Part shown: positions 45,451-56,380 of the stretch, one piece after another | How positions within the stretch are numbered: position 1 is the first letter of the stretch | Layout of the letters: each line of letters starts with the position of its first letter | Assembly: GCF_000512565.2 (NCBI RefSeq) | Contig: NC_089311.1 | Coordinates: 372,001 to 436,000 of the forward strand | Direction of reading: 5' to 3' | Source: Kwoniella dejecticola CBS 10117 | Lineage: Eukaryota > Basidiomycota > Tremellomycetes > Tremellales > Cryptococcaceae | Length of the DNA: 64,000 bases | Program-made: the position numbers and the translations under genes | The notes under the pieces: generated by a model | Told to the model about the DNA's origin: nothing | Database searches by the model: none | Seen by the model: the letters and a program-made list of their open reading frames with translations, nothing else

Positions 45451-48400
45451 ATGGCGGTCGAGTCATCCCCCATCGCCTCTTTGACTTCCAGGTTTCCTTT
45501 AACCTTTCCTATTCCTACTCCTCTCACTCACTCGCATCTCATCTCAGCAGCCGACCTAGCGACAGAGGAAGACCTCCTGCACAATCCAGACAACCTCCGA
45601 TCATGGCTCTCTTACATCCATCAACTGAAAGAGCGCATAGCCAACAATGAGCCGCCTAAAGCAGATACGCTCTCACCGGAAGAGATCTTACTGGGCCCTT
45701 TGTCGACACACGTAGCTAGGGAGGGTTTACAACAGCTGACAATGGTCTACGAACGGGCATTGGCGATCTTCCCCACGAGCTTCAAACTGTGGAGATCGTA
45801 TTACCAGACGCGTCAGTCGTATGTCCTTGGACAGCTGACTAGCTCCGCCAAGACAGCTAGGAACCACCATGCGAAAAGAGGATCAGGCTTTAAAACCAAT
45901 GTTCGAGAATTGCTAGAAGCTGCCGAGGAGGCGAATGAATGGGAAGGTGGATTAGATGGGATCGTAGGATACGAAGAGTGGAGATCGCTCATAGCCACCG
46001 GAGAAAGGATGATAGCCTGCTTAAGTCATCTGCCAGCCCCATGGCTTTTACACCTTTCTGTGCTCTTCCACCCGAAATGCCCACCTACCTTCAAGAGGAC
46101 GTACGCCAGGAGGACGTTTGACAGAGCATTGAGAACCTTGCCGCCGAGTTTGCATGGGAGAGTGTGGGGTCTGTACCTCAGATGGGCGGAGATGATAGGT
46201 GGAGAAGCTGGTGAGAGAGTCTGGCGACGGTTTTTGAAGGTGAGTAGTGCTGTATCAACGTGACAGGTTTCCTTTTGCGATGTTTGCTGACGGAATTCGG
46301 ATTTCCAGGTCGACGCAAGCTTGACCGAACGACACATCACATACCTTCTCGACTCTTCACCTCCTCGACCGCTCGCAGCGTCGAAATACCTTCTATCCCT
46401 TGCCCGCCGTGCCGCGAAGAACCTGTACTCGTCACTTGAAGGCAAATCGCCATATCAGCTATTTGTCGACTTCTTGGAACTGGTCGAAAAGTACGCGGAC
46501 GAAGTGGGTATGGATGAAGAACAGACTCTAGAACTGAAATCTAATCGACAAGCTATCGAGGAGGAAATCTCTGCACCGCAGGAGGAAGCTGCCCCTGCCG
46601 AAGAACCAGCTAGTATACATGGTCGACTCATCAGGATAGCTGGACCGCCTGTCCCAATTGAACAAGGCAAGATGTATAAGCCCAAAGATGCGGTCTCAAA
46701 GAAAGGACCAGAAGACCTACCTTACGACGAAGATACGGATCCCGCCAATTCTCGCCTTTTAGATGTAGAAGGAATAGTGGAGAGAGACGGTCTAGAAATA
46801 TACAAAGATCAAGCTGGTAGGCTATGGACGGGGCTAGCTACTTATTGGATCAAGCGAGGCGAATTCGAAAGAGCGTCAGCAACCTTTGAAAGAGGTTTAG
46901 CGGCTGTAGTGACTATCAGGGATTTCACCCAGATATTCGACGCCTATGCGGAATTTTCGGAAACAACGATATCCACTTTAATGGATGCTCTAGCAGATGA
47001 AGAGAATTTGGAGGATGAAGATTTCGATGCGGAAGAGACTGAGAAGGAGCTGGATGAGCGGATGAAGAAGTTTGAAGAGTTGATGGATCGTCGGCCGTTC
47101 ATCCTGAACGAGGTCTTGCTCAGGAGGAATCCGAACGAAGTGGTAGAATGGGAGAAGCGGGTGGCATTGTTCGGGGATGACGATGAGAAAGTCGTGGAGA
47201 CGTATGTGAAGGCTCTGGATACTATAAACCCACGGAAAGCGACGGGACCCTTATACCCGCTTTACGTGAACTTCGCGAAGTTTTACGAGGAAGGAGGAAG
47301 CAAAGATGAGAGTGGAGAACCGAAGAATGAGCCGGACTTGAAGCAGGCCAGGAAGATCATGGAACGTGCGACGAAAGTACCCTTCAAGAGCGTCGATGAG
47401 TTGGCAGAGGTATGGTGTGAATGGGCTGAGCTGGAGTTGAGGAATGAGTGAGTTTGTCAGATCCCCGTTACGTATTAATCAATGAATCTGACCGTGTCGG
47501 GGTAGAAACTATGACGAGGCTATCCGACTGATGCAACGAGCAACAACGATACCGCGTGACCCGAAGAAGGTCAATTTCTATGACGAAGTGAGTACCATAT
47601 TAGCGAGTTGCACAGCGATGATTGCCAAGCTGATCCTCGAATTCAGTCCCTTTCCCCTCAACAACGTCTGTTCAAGTCCCTCAAAATATGGTCATTTTAT
47701 AGTGATTTAGAGGAATCGATTGGATCGGTGGAATCTACCAAGGCGGTTTACGACAAGATCATGGAGCTCAAGATTGCAAATGCTCAGGTCATTGTCAACT
47801 ACGCCGGGTTTTTAGAAGAGAACAAGTACTTCGAAGAGAGCTTCAAGGTGAGTCGATTCGAAAAATCAGCCATATCGGGCCTGAGCTGACATGGTGCTCC
47901 ATTTTAGGTGTACGAACGAGGTATCGAGTTGTTCCACCCTTCTGTAGCCTTCGAAATCTGGAACATCTACCTGTCCAAATTCGTCAAGCGATACGGCGGT
48001 AAGAAATTGGAACGAGCTAGAGATCTGTTCGAACAAGCCCTCGAGAATTGTCCACCTAAATTCTGCAAACCGATATACTTGCTCTACGCAAAACTCGAAG
48101 AAGAACACGGTTTGGCCAAACGAGCAATGGGAATATACGATCGAGCCTGTACAACTGTGCAGGATTCGGACAAATTCGATATGTTCACTATTTACATCGC
48201 GAAAGCCACCGGCAATTTCGGATTACCGGCTACTCGACCAATCTACGAACGAGCGCTGGAGAGTCTGCCTGATAAACAGACTGCCGAGATGTGTAAGCGG
48301 TTCGCGAGGATGGAGAGGAAGTTGGGTGAGATCGATCGAGCGAGAGCGATTTATGCGCACGCGAGTCAATTCTGTGATCCGAGAGTCGAGGGCGACTTCT

Positions 48401-48836
48401 GGAACGAGTGGAACCAATTCGAAGGTGAGCTCGTCCTTCCTGAATCGGGATGAGAGGGTTTGTGCTGATTCAATGTGTACTTGTAGTGGACACCGGATCA
48501 GAAGATACGTTCCGAGAGATGCTCCGAATCAAACGAGCGGTCCAAGCTGCATTCAACACCGAGACGTCCTTCATCGCTGCTCAAACAGCCGCTGCTGCGA
48601 AAGGAGCTGAGAAACCAACAGATACGTCTGCTCAAGATGCTGCGGATCCGATGGCAGCTATGGAACGTGATCTCCCGGCATCCACCGCGGCAGCCAAGAA
48701 GACTGGCGGACCTGCTTTCGTCGCTTCTACGCTGAAGACCCAGAATGCACATGGTATAGATCAAGCGGAAGATGGGGCGGACGGTGAGGCGGTGGCGAAT
48801 CCTGATGCGATTGAGATGGACGAGGACGATTTTTAG
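45451..48836 (+). CDS. SYF1: Pre-mRNA splicing factor Syf1 (Xab2/Prp19 complex)
   Basis: Starts MAVESSPIASLTSRFPLTFP at 45451; six exons. Nearly the whole protein is HAT repeats: NPDNLRSWLSYIHQLKERIA, VYERALAIFPTSFKLWRSYY, RTFDRALRTLPPSLHGRVWG, FERASATFERGLAAVVTIRD, KIWSFYSDLEESIGSVESTK, VYERGIELFHPSVAFEIWNI, IYERALESLPDKQTAEMCKR and RVEGDFWNEWNQFE. The C-terminus is acidic (AIEMDEDDF). Syf1 is a scaffold of the Prp19-associated NineTeen complex, which holds the active spliceosome, and links to transcription-coupled repair through human XAB2. Length (roughly 1030 aa) is close to fungal orthologues, with an acidic insert after NLEDEDFDAEE. That such an intron-rich genome keeps it intact is as expected. 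Confidence 0.95.
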
Positions 48837-49711
48837 TCTCAGTAGTGAGATGTATCTCTGCCAATTATGATTCTGCATCTTTGAATGCAAGAGTGACGAA
48901 ATCAGCCTTCTGTTGCGCAGCACGTCATCGACGTTCTAGGTCTGTCGAATTTCATTCGGGTAACAAAGGGTGTTGCATGATACATGAGAAGACGTCTTCT
49001 GCTCAAGACAGCTTGTCATCTTCGTCTATAGCTACAAGAACGCGTGAATGGCATTGACTCATATTTCTTACGTTCTTTCGCGAGTCCTTATACACTGTAC
49101 TGTCACCGACTACAGAGGGTTCAATCTGGCTCTCCATACAATCGCTCCAATATGGCCACTGCATCAGACTTGGCAGCTACCGTCCAGCTGACTGCAAAAC
49201 ATTTCCGGACTTTGAAAAAGCACTCACAGGTCAAATCGGCGTGATATAGGTTGCGCGTGGTATTTACACCGACATATGTGATTTACAGTATAGTACTATC
49301 TCAGTCGCAGAACGGCCAATAGCAGCGCCGTTCAAACTTGTGCGGGAATATACCCGTGTATATGTAGCTCAGCTCAGCTTAGCGAGTGTCTCTGAAGTAT
49401 CCTCTGGGATTTAGTCGATAATCACGAACTACATCACAGTGTTTTGATCCTGGGTTGACCCTGGGTACAGTGTGAGGAGGAGGCTAATGAGCATGACGTC
49501 GTTCCTTTTTCATGGTACGATAGTACGAAGGACAAGTTGACAGCATTCGAGCCTTCCTTTGCTTCTTTCATGCTCAGCGTCTCGTGGTCCCACCCCACAA
49601 TGAGCCCAGATAGGTCGGATCATATTAGACGATCTATCTACTGTATCTCCTCTATATTTCAGATTCGCTTTCCCTCCAGAGTTCACTTAAATCACAGTAC
49701 CGAGCATTGAC
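48837..49711. other. Intergenic, no supported gene
   Basis: About 875 nt after Syf1. Short frames (48845-49057, 49044-49244) lack support. A TATA-like CTATATTTC near 49650 may serve the orphan ORF that follows. Confidence 0.45.
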
Positions 49712-50245
49712 ATGTCTGAACCAAATCTTCGAAACGTGTGGGATGATCTGTCAGGCTGCAAGCCCTACAGTCACGCCGCGTATATGCAAGGGGCTCAGTC
49801 ATCTAGACATAGACAACAGCGACACACGCTTACAGATCAAGAGCAGGAGCAGAGCAGAAACTCAGCGATTAACGATATCACCGAAAGCCTTCTCGAGCAG
49901 ATCGCCAGACATCGAATCGATAGTGTCAAGTCGACTAACACAACGTTCGCTAGGGCGTGCCGAAGTAATCCTGATACGGAGCACAACATCGGTGAGACGA
50001 TCAAATCCAACGCTGAGACGTACTACGGCGTAAGAGCGTACGTGCATGATCATGTCGAAGCGTTCTTCACATCGACTGGCTCGGTCCCTGTACATTGGAC
50101 AGCAAGTGCTAGGAATGCCGAGGCCCTACAACAGCCGTCGTGGTTCGTTCTCCGACTCGGACTCTGTGCTGATGGTACGAACTGGTCAAAACCCGAACCT
50201 AAGATGATCGTAGCCGGACCCTTTCCATATCCCGATGGCTGTTGA
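49712..50245 (+). CDS. Orphan protein of 177 aa
   Basis: A single open frame, MSEPNLRNVWDDLSGCKPYS to the end IVAGPFPYPDGC. It contains a Gln/Arg-rich head (SSRHRQQRHTLTDQEQEQS), an amphipathic helix (NDITESLLEQIARHRIDS) and a more folded-looking C-terminal half (ETYYGVRAYVHDHVEAFFTS, PSWFVLRLGLCADGTNW). No signal peptide or membrane helix. No introns are needed. No family is recognised. It lies alone between Syf1 and a convergent membrane protein. Probably a lineage-restricted gene; expression should be checked. Confidence 0.5.
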   Translation: MSEPNLRNVWDDLSGCKPYSHAAYMQGAQSSRHRQQRHTLTDQEQEQSRNSAINDITESLLEQIARHRIDSVKSTNTTFARACRSNPDTEHNIGETIKSNAETYYGVRAYVHDHVEAFFTSTGSVPVHWTASARNAEALQQPSWFVLRLGLCADGTNWSKPEPKMIVAGPFPYPDGC

Positions 50246-50396
50246 TTGACCTTGACGAAGTTGCATGGTGTATGCAATGTATATGAGCCAGAGAGGAGCA
50301 TCGGAAAGACATTATGTTTCATATGCTATTAGTCTATATACAATGAACGAATCCAACATTTATATATGCACAATCCGCCAAACCTCATTACAGTAT

Positions 50397-52639
50397 CTAC
50401 TGTCTGATAGGAGGTGAACGGGGTTCTTCATGCGTCGACCCTCCATCGCCGTCGGCGCTATCTTCGTTCCTTGACATCGCCCAGGACGGATCATAGCTCG
50501 GAGGAATGATGACTTCCTGTGGCGGTTGTTGAGATGCGGGGATAGGTACACTACCAGCGTCTCGCTCGTAGACTATGTTACTTCTACGTCTTTCCCCTTG
50601 TCCCTGTCGATCATTGATATATCGACTTTTGCCACCAGTAGATGTGTTACCATTCGAGTCGGATCGAGGTCGGCCTGGAGAGTCATCTGGATTGTGAAGG
50701 ACCATGCCTCCCTCTTGCGATGGTTGCATCGAGTTGTGCCTCGATGAAGAAGAAGTGGACGGGTAGTAGCCGTACCCTTCCGACATTGACGCGGACAGTC
50801 TGTTTGGATTGGGCGATGATTGTGAATGAGAGTGCCATGAGGGGTCAGGTGAATGGGCGGAGCCGAGGAGTAATGGAGTGACAGTGGAATCTCTCATTCC
50901 GTGAGGAGGTGTCTGGTCGTAAGGAGTATGACTACCTGATGCGGCGTCTTAATAACCCGGCATAATCAGCTTTGAGAATGTAAAGCACTAATTCAGCAAA
51001 GGAACTCACTGGCATACGCGTCGGTGGCATTTCGTTCACCATCGACGTGGTAAGGGTCAACTTCGAATGGCTTGTCCTCGTAAAGGTTGGCGCTATACAA
51101 GACACCATCCCGATCAGCGCCAGCCTGAAGCGAGTGGATACGATCGGCACTTGACAGCTCACAGAACGTACGTTTGATTCCTCTTTCGTGATTGTTTCTT
51201 CTTTCGAACTAGGAAGAACCAAGCGAGTATGCCTATCAGGATCAATGCGACGGCTCCGCCGGCCTGTAAGAGGCGAGTCAGCGTCCGACCAATGGAAGGA
51301 TAAGTCAGAATCCCAAGATGACTCACCGCCCCGCCAGCTATCGCAGCTGTATTACTTGAACTACCGTCATCACTACCATCGCCGCTGCCTGCCGAGTCAG
51401 CATCGATCAATGTCATCGAAGGCATCTGACTACTCACCCTTGGGCCTGGATGAACACGACTTTCGATACATCCCAATAGGGATTATTTCCCCCCTGATTC
51501 AGCACAGTCAGAGTATACTGCGCAGTGGTATCGAGATTCGCATAATACAAGACCTGATCGACGGTGATCCACGGACTAACACCTCGGAATTGCTGGGTTG
51601 AGGGTACACCTCCGATAGTCGTCGTCGCGGTGGTCGTATCGGCTGCGTCACCTGAGATGGCTTCGTTGGGCAAGCTGGATGAAGTCAATGAGACTTGGTA
51701 TTGGCCGTGATCAAAATTGGCAGAGCCATATATCAAGACGAAGGAGGTATTTTGCGGAGGTTGGAAGATGAGTTGTGCGCCGGTCTGATGGGTGTCGAGA
51801 CGGTTGTAAGTCTGCATCACTTGATTTCCTGGCAAAACAGGGGGTGTGTGTCAGCGTAGCCCCAAATGCTGGAAGAAGCGCTGTTATGACGAAAGAACAA
51901 AGAGGGTCGGGAGGAACAAAACAGGTATGAGGATTATGCAAGAGAGTCCACCCACCAGCACCGCCTACTTGGGTCGCAGGATTCCATTCGCCGGTGGAAG
52001 CATGAAACAGCGCGTCTATCTGACTCTGAGACAAGATCGCCTGCACTGTTGAATTGGTTGTAGTTGCTCTAAAGATATCTCAGCGGAATCAGCATGATAG
52101 ATTCGCAGGTTGCGGAGAAGAGGCTGAACGAGATGATTGTTCACTTACCCCTTCCCTCCTAGACCCGTTGTGAATGTGATGCCCTTGAGGTTCACCCCTC
52201 CAGTACCCGTGACACTCAACCTGACTCTGTGCCATGCTTCAGGTAGTCCATCCAACATCCATCCATCGGGTATCTTCTTGGCTGTCTGGCTCCCATCGAT
52301 AGTCACCTGAGCATCATTCTCGCTCGCATCCGCCCACAAATACACCGCTGTACCCCACCATCCTAAGCTCGCGTTTGCCCCTACATGGGTCGTGAAGTGA
52401 GATGAGGTCCCTTCGCCGATAGTCTGATTCATCCATTCCGACCAGGGGGAATCGGTGTATGTGGCGTTCCATGTCTGGCTCGACGGTCCCGATCGACTGG
52501 GGCTGTATGTGATGGTAGGGGATTGATCGGACACGCTGATGTTGTATGGCTCTCTTGCTGCGTGAGTAAGGGGCAGTACGACGAGGGACAGGCATAGTAG
52601 GAGGAGGTGGGATAGTCTTGACCACGAAGCGGCCGGCAT
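50397..52639 (-). CDS. Type I membrane protein with large ectodomain and PPxY-containing tail
   Basis: Starts MPAASWSRLSHLLLLCLSLV, a clear signal peptide ending LTHAA. The ectodomain has two beta-rich halves: NATYTDSPWSEWMNQTIGEG, NASLGWWGTAVYLWADASE and WHRVRLSVTGTGG, then AQLIFQPPQNTSFVLIYGSA, TVDQVLYYANLDTTAQYTLT. These resemble the galactose-binding-like ectodomains common in basidiomycete membrane proteins. Several NxT/NxS sites suggest glycosylation. One helix, GGAVALILIGILAWFFLV, is followed by RKKKQSRKRNQ, so the tail is cytosolic. The tail is Ser/Pro-rich with VIIPPSYDPSW near its end, another PY motif. A surface sensor, adhesion or cell-wall role is possible but not shown. Inner borders approximate. 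Confidence 0.75.
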
Positions 52640-53678
52640 CTCGGCCGGTGACGGGCACGGTTCTCCTCTTGAACCTGCGTATATCGATCTTCAAGAGTAG
52701 CGAGAACTGTCTTGAAGAAAATTGAGGTCGGAAAAGAGATATAGAGTGGGAGTGAGCTCCCAGCTGACGAGGTATGAAGCAGAGAAGACACCGACGACAA
52801 AGGTGGGAATCAAAAGAAGGATTGGGAATTTAGTGAGTGGACAAGCGATTATGTCGAGGTGATCTTGCAAGCGAAGCGAGGTGTGTGTGTATTTCAGTAC
52901 TATGTTTGAGGGCGCATTGGCCGTATATCAATCGACTCTAAATCTAAGGATATGATAGTATCATCATCAACGTACCTATGCATGTCTTGTACAGACCCAT
53001 GCACACATCTCAAGAGTCCAGACACTGTTCATTGCTTGGCCGTAACGAGGTCGAGTTATATTTGGTACGAGGGGTCAAGGTCAGTGTAAGCGGTGTTGCT
53101 GTGCGGTCATCTCGGCTTTAGTACCTTTGAATCCTATATCATAGCCTCGCACGTATGCCATGCATGCCCAAGGTTGACTTTGGCTTGAGATCAGCTACTA
53201 GTGACACGAAACGAGCTAATAGGTGTGTGAGAGTGTGCCTTCCCCTGTCATCCCATTCTCATCCTATCCCATTTTGATCGGACTTCGGCTCAAAAATCTT
53301 ACTCTAACGCCTCTCTTCCTGCCCGCCGGCCGTGATCAGTCTCATATCATGGTTTCGCCAAGTGAAGTCAAGGTAACATCAGGTCGCGATCGCATAGAAT
53401 AAGCATAGCGACTTGCGGATCTCTGATCATAGGTCACAGAAGCACCGAAACACAGCATTCCGAGATTAACATTTAACCTTTCGTTCCTGGACCGATCACC
53501 CATGACGTTGACGCGCAAGGAGAGTAAGATGTCACACAGCTTCTTCAACCTGCACAGCTGGTCCAATCCGAACAGCAAGAGGATCGCGAAAGACGTTATG
53601 CAGCGCCTTGATCAGTGACATTACACACATGGGATATATACAACTCGAATAGTGCGAAATCTGTACAACGAGAATATT
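52640..53678. other. Intergenic, no supported gene
   Basis: About 1 kb. The minus frame at 53342-53578 (78 codons) is the longest and shows no domain. Likely the promoter of the membrane protein and the 3' flank of the next minus-strand gene. Confidence 0.45.
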
Positions 53679-55426
53679 TCATGCAGCTTGATATTCTGCT
53701 CCGTATATATCTCCTCCTTCCAAAAACCCACCTGGGCCATCGGAATCTAACAGATCTTCATATTGCTCAACCGACAATCCAATCTTCGGCTTCTTCTCGT
53801 TGACAGCTTCCGCAAGAGGTTTTGTCTCGGGTATGGGGGAAAGAGGCGATTCTTCTTTGGGTTGAGGAATAGGCGATGAATCAATCTGATCTGATTTAAC
53901 TGGATAATCTTCTACGTCCTCCTCTTCCTCCTCGACCGGAACGTCTATAGGTGATTTGACCGTATCCAGTATTTTGGCTAGTTCGAGTGTTCCCCGCTGT
54001 CCCCATTCCACTACATCGGGCTTGAAGTCGTTCTGCGAAGCACTTGTCAGTACCACGTTGGGCAAACAACAGGGTCTAGTGATATTTACATAGAGATGTC
54101 CCGCTATCCTATTCAACTCTTCTGGCTCATATGAATCCGCTACCAGCTTCAACGCTCCCATGACATGCGGCGTGTAATCTTTGAACGTTCGGGTGATATA
54201 TAGATACCCCTGTGCAAGTATTTAGTTTCCCATTCGGGCGTAGTAGAAGGAGGATTTCTCAACACACCTGCCCAGGTCCTACCGGCACACCCTTTTGTAT
54301 CGCTCTTATAGTCCCATCCGGTCTTTCTATTATCGGTCTAAGGAAGAATGCATTGTTGATCAAGCACTGGTTTCTTCGGCCGAGGATACGGGGGGATGAC
54401 TTACATTCTACGCCATACAATGTTAGCCAAATTGACGATAATAACTCGGTGAAAAGGATCGGCTCACTTCGCACGCATTATCCCTACCCATGGCTGTGAA
54501 CTTTCCTTTATAACCTTGCCCTCATCCTCAACGTATCTTCGTCCGAACGGCTTCTTCGTCTTTGCTTTATCTTGTCTCCTGACGTTTGAGGGTAAATTCA
54601 CTTCTCCTCCCGGTAAATCCTCGATCTCCTCTTTCGCCTCTCTAGTTTCAGTCTCGTTCAATATATGCCCCAGCATCAAAGCATGCTTCAAGCTCGATAT
54701 GTGCACATAGACGTGCGCGAGGGATAGTGACTCGGCGACGTCAAACCCTAGTCTCCGGGATATCGTATATGCCCAAGCTGTTGAGACGGGGGCTCGGTTG
54801 GTCGTTAATGTTAAAGGGAGGAGTTGCTAGGGTATCGTCGGAACAGCGGCATGTCAGCGATTGGCTTCAGTCCGAGGTGGACACAAAGCAGCTGTTTGCG
54901 TGCCCTCACCTCTACGTCCAGTATGGGATGAAAGTCGATATCAAGGGGAACATTATCTTCATCCGCTTTTCGCTTGGCTAGCGGTTCTAGCAAATCACTA
55001 TCCCTGCCTCGTTTCTTGGATACAGCCTGATCATACCCCATGATCAGCCAGATATAAGCCTGAAGAAATGAGGATACAAAAAAATCTGACCCACCTCGCC
55101 ATTCGCTAATCCCCTCACGGCGTTAGAAACGATCTTCCGAGCCTCCTTATCCTCTACCAGCCCCGCTATCTTCTGCGGCGTCAACTCGGAAAGTCGTTCA
55201 ATCGTTCCATGAGATTTATATCTGAGATGGACCAGTTGATAAATATTAACCCAGCTGTTTATACAGATGGTGCTGAACCGATTCCCAAACACGAGCCCAC
55301 TCACATTTTGGCTGCTAGACCCATCGCAACTCGCATATCGACTCCTCGAGCAGTCAAGACCTTCAGCCAATCTGGCAAACTCAGCAGAGCCGTCGGCGAG
55401 AGTTGGGCGGTTGATTTGGGCGGCAT
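53679..55426 (-). CDS. Conserved protein of unknown function (TNRAPVSTAWA family)
   Basis: Exons join from ATG 55426: MPPKSTAQLSPTALLSLPDW, LKVLTARGVDMRVAMGLAAK, then YKSHGTIERLSELTPQKIAG, VEDKEARKIVSNAVRGLANG, a basic KKRGRDSDLL linker, DFHPILDVE + QLLPLTLTTNRAPVSTAW, RRLGFDVAESLSLAHVYV, then HISSLKHALMLGHILNETET. Later parts are VGIMRAK, PIIERPDGTIRAIQKGVPVG and APGQ-like DYTPHVMGALKLVADSYEPE, DVVEWGQRGTLELAKI and an acidic end. The NRAPVxTxWA block followed by AxSLxxA and an alpha-helical C-terminal part is a pattern I recall from conserved uncharacterised fungal and bacterial proteins. Function unknown. The first exon might be a DNA-binding-like helical module, but that is only a guess. 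Confidence 0.68.
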
Positions 55427-56380
55427 ACTGATGATGCTGGTATCAGACCACGGACTGCGAGATCACAGAGACACGAATAAATGGATGAAGTCGATGATCA
55501 ACAACTGAACTTCATCGAGATCCAGTAACTTACTATTTTTGTTGTTTAGTTGACGTCACATTCCTAGGCACGGTTGTACTGAACATTACAATTTTAGGGA
55601 CGATCGCACCAAATCGTATAATCCGCATAGCCTGTACCGTACCTACACTACACCGCACACACTTTACGTGCATGGGAATCGCAGCAGTATCGCTGCAAGC
55701 TCAAAACCAAGGATCCGAAGTCGGACAAGGATTAGGGTAGACATCTCAACTGCTAGTATTTCATCCTCATTCAGCTTGATTAGTCGGAAACACTTCTATG
55801 TATGTCTCGCTCTCTCTGACTTCTGACAAGCCGCTTTCTTCGGCCTGTCCATCTCTTAGAGGCTCTAGATTCTGTGGATTGGGTTCACGAGAGGTGGGGT
55901 GAGACGCATATCCTCCATAGTAGCATCATTTTCGACCGCCGCCCACGTTAGGCTTACACAGCGCTCACAATGGGGGCTCGGAACCCTCTCTTCCGATTGC
56001 TGCATACCTGACGCTCGTTTACGGTAAACTTTGGATCAAGTGGTAGCCGAATATCCTGCCAAGACAGCATGAAAACAGCACCAGTAAGTTTGATATCCAT
56101 GAGAGCAGTTTCGGATAACCCGATAACTTGTTGATGAATGCCGCGGTGTGGTGTTGATATTCATTTTTGCCGAAGAGAACCGAAGTGACGAAATATCTCG
56201 CCAAAACCTTGGTCATTTCCCAACATCAGACTTGAGTCGAACTTGCTGTATAGAGTGGGATGAAACAGGATTTAGTCGAGTACATATCTGCGAGACCATA
56301 TCGCTTGCTCTTTCGTACGCTTTTCCTTGACAGAACAGAGCAATCATACTTCATCTAGTCTATAAGTAAAGATACGCAAG
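55427..56380. promoter_or_regulatory. Divergent promoter region
   Basis: About 950 nt between the divergent starts of the TNRAPV protein (-) and the MFS transporter (+). No ORF is supported. A CT-rich stretch and AT-rich leader precede the transporter. Confidence 0.45.
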
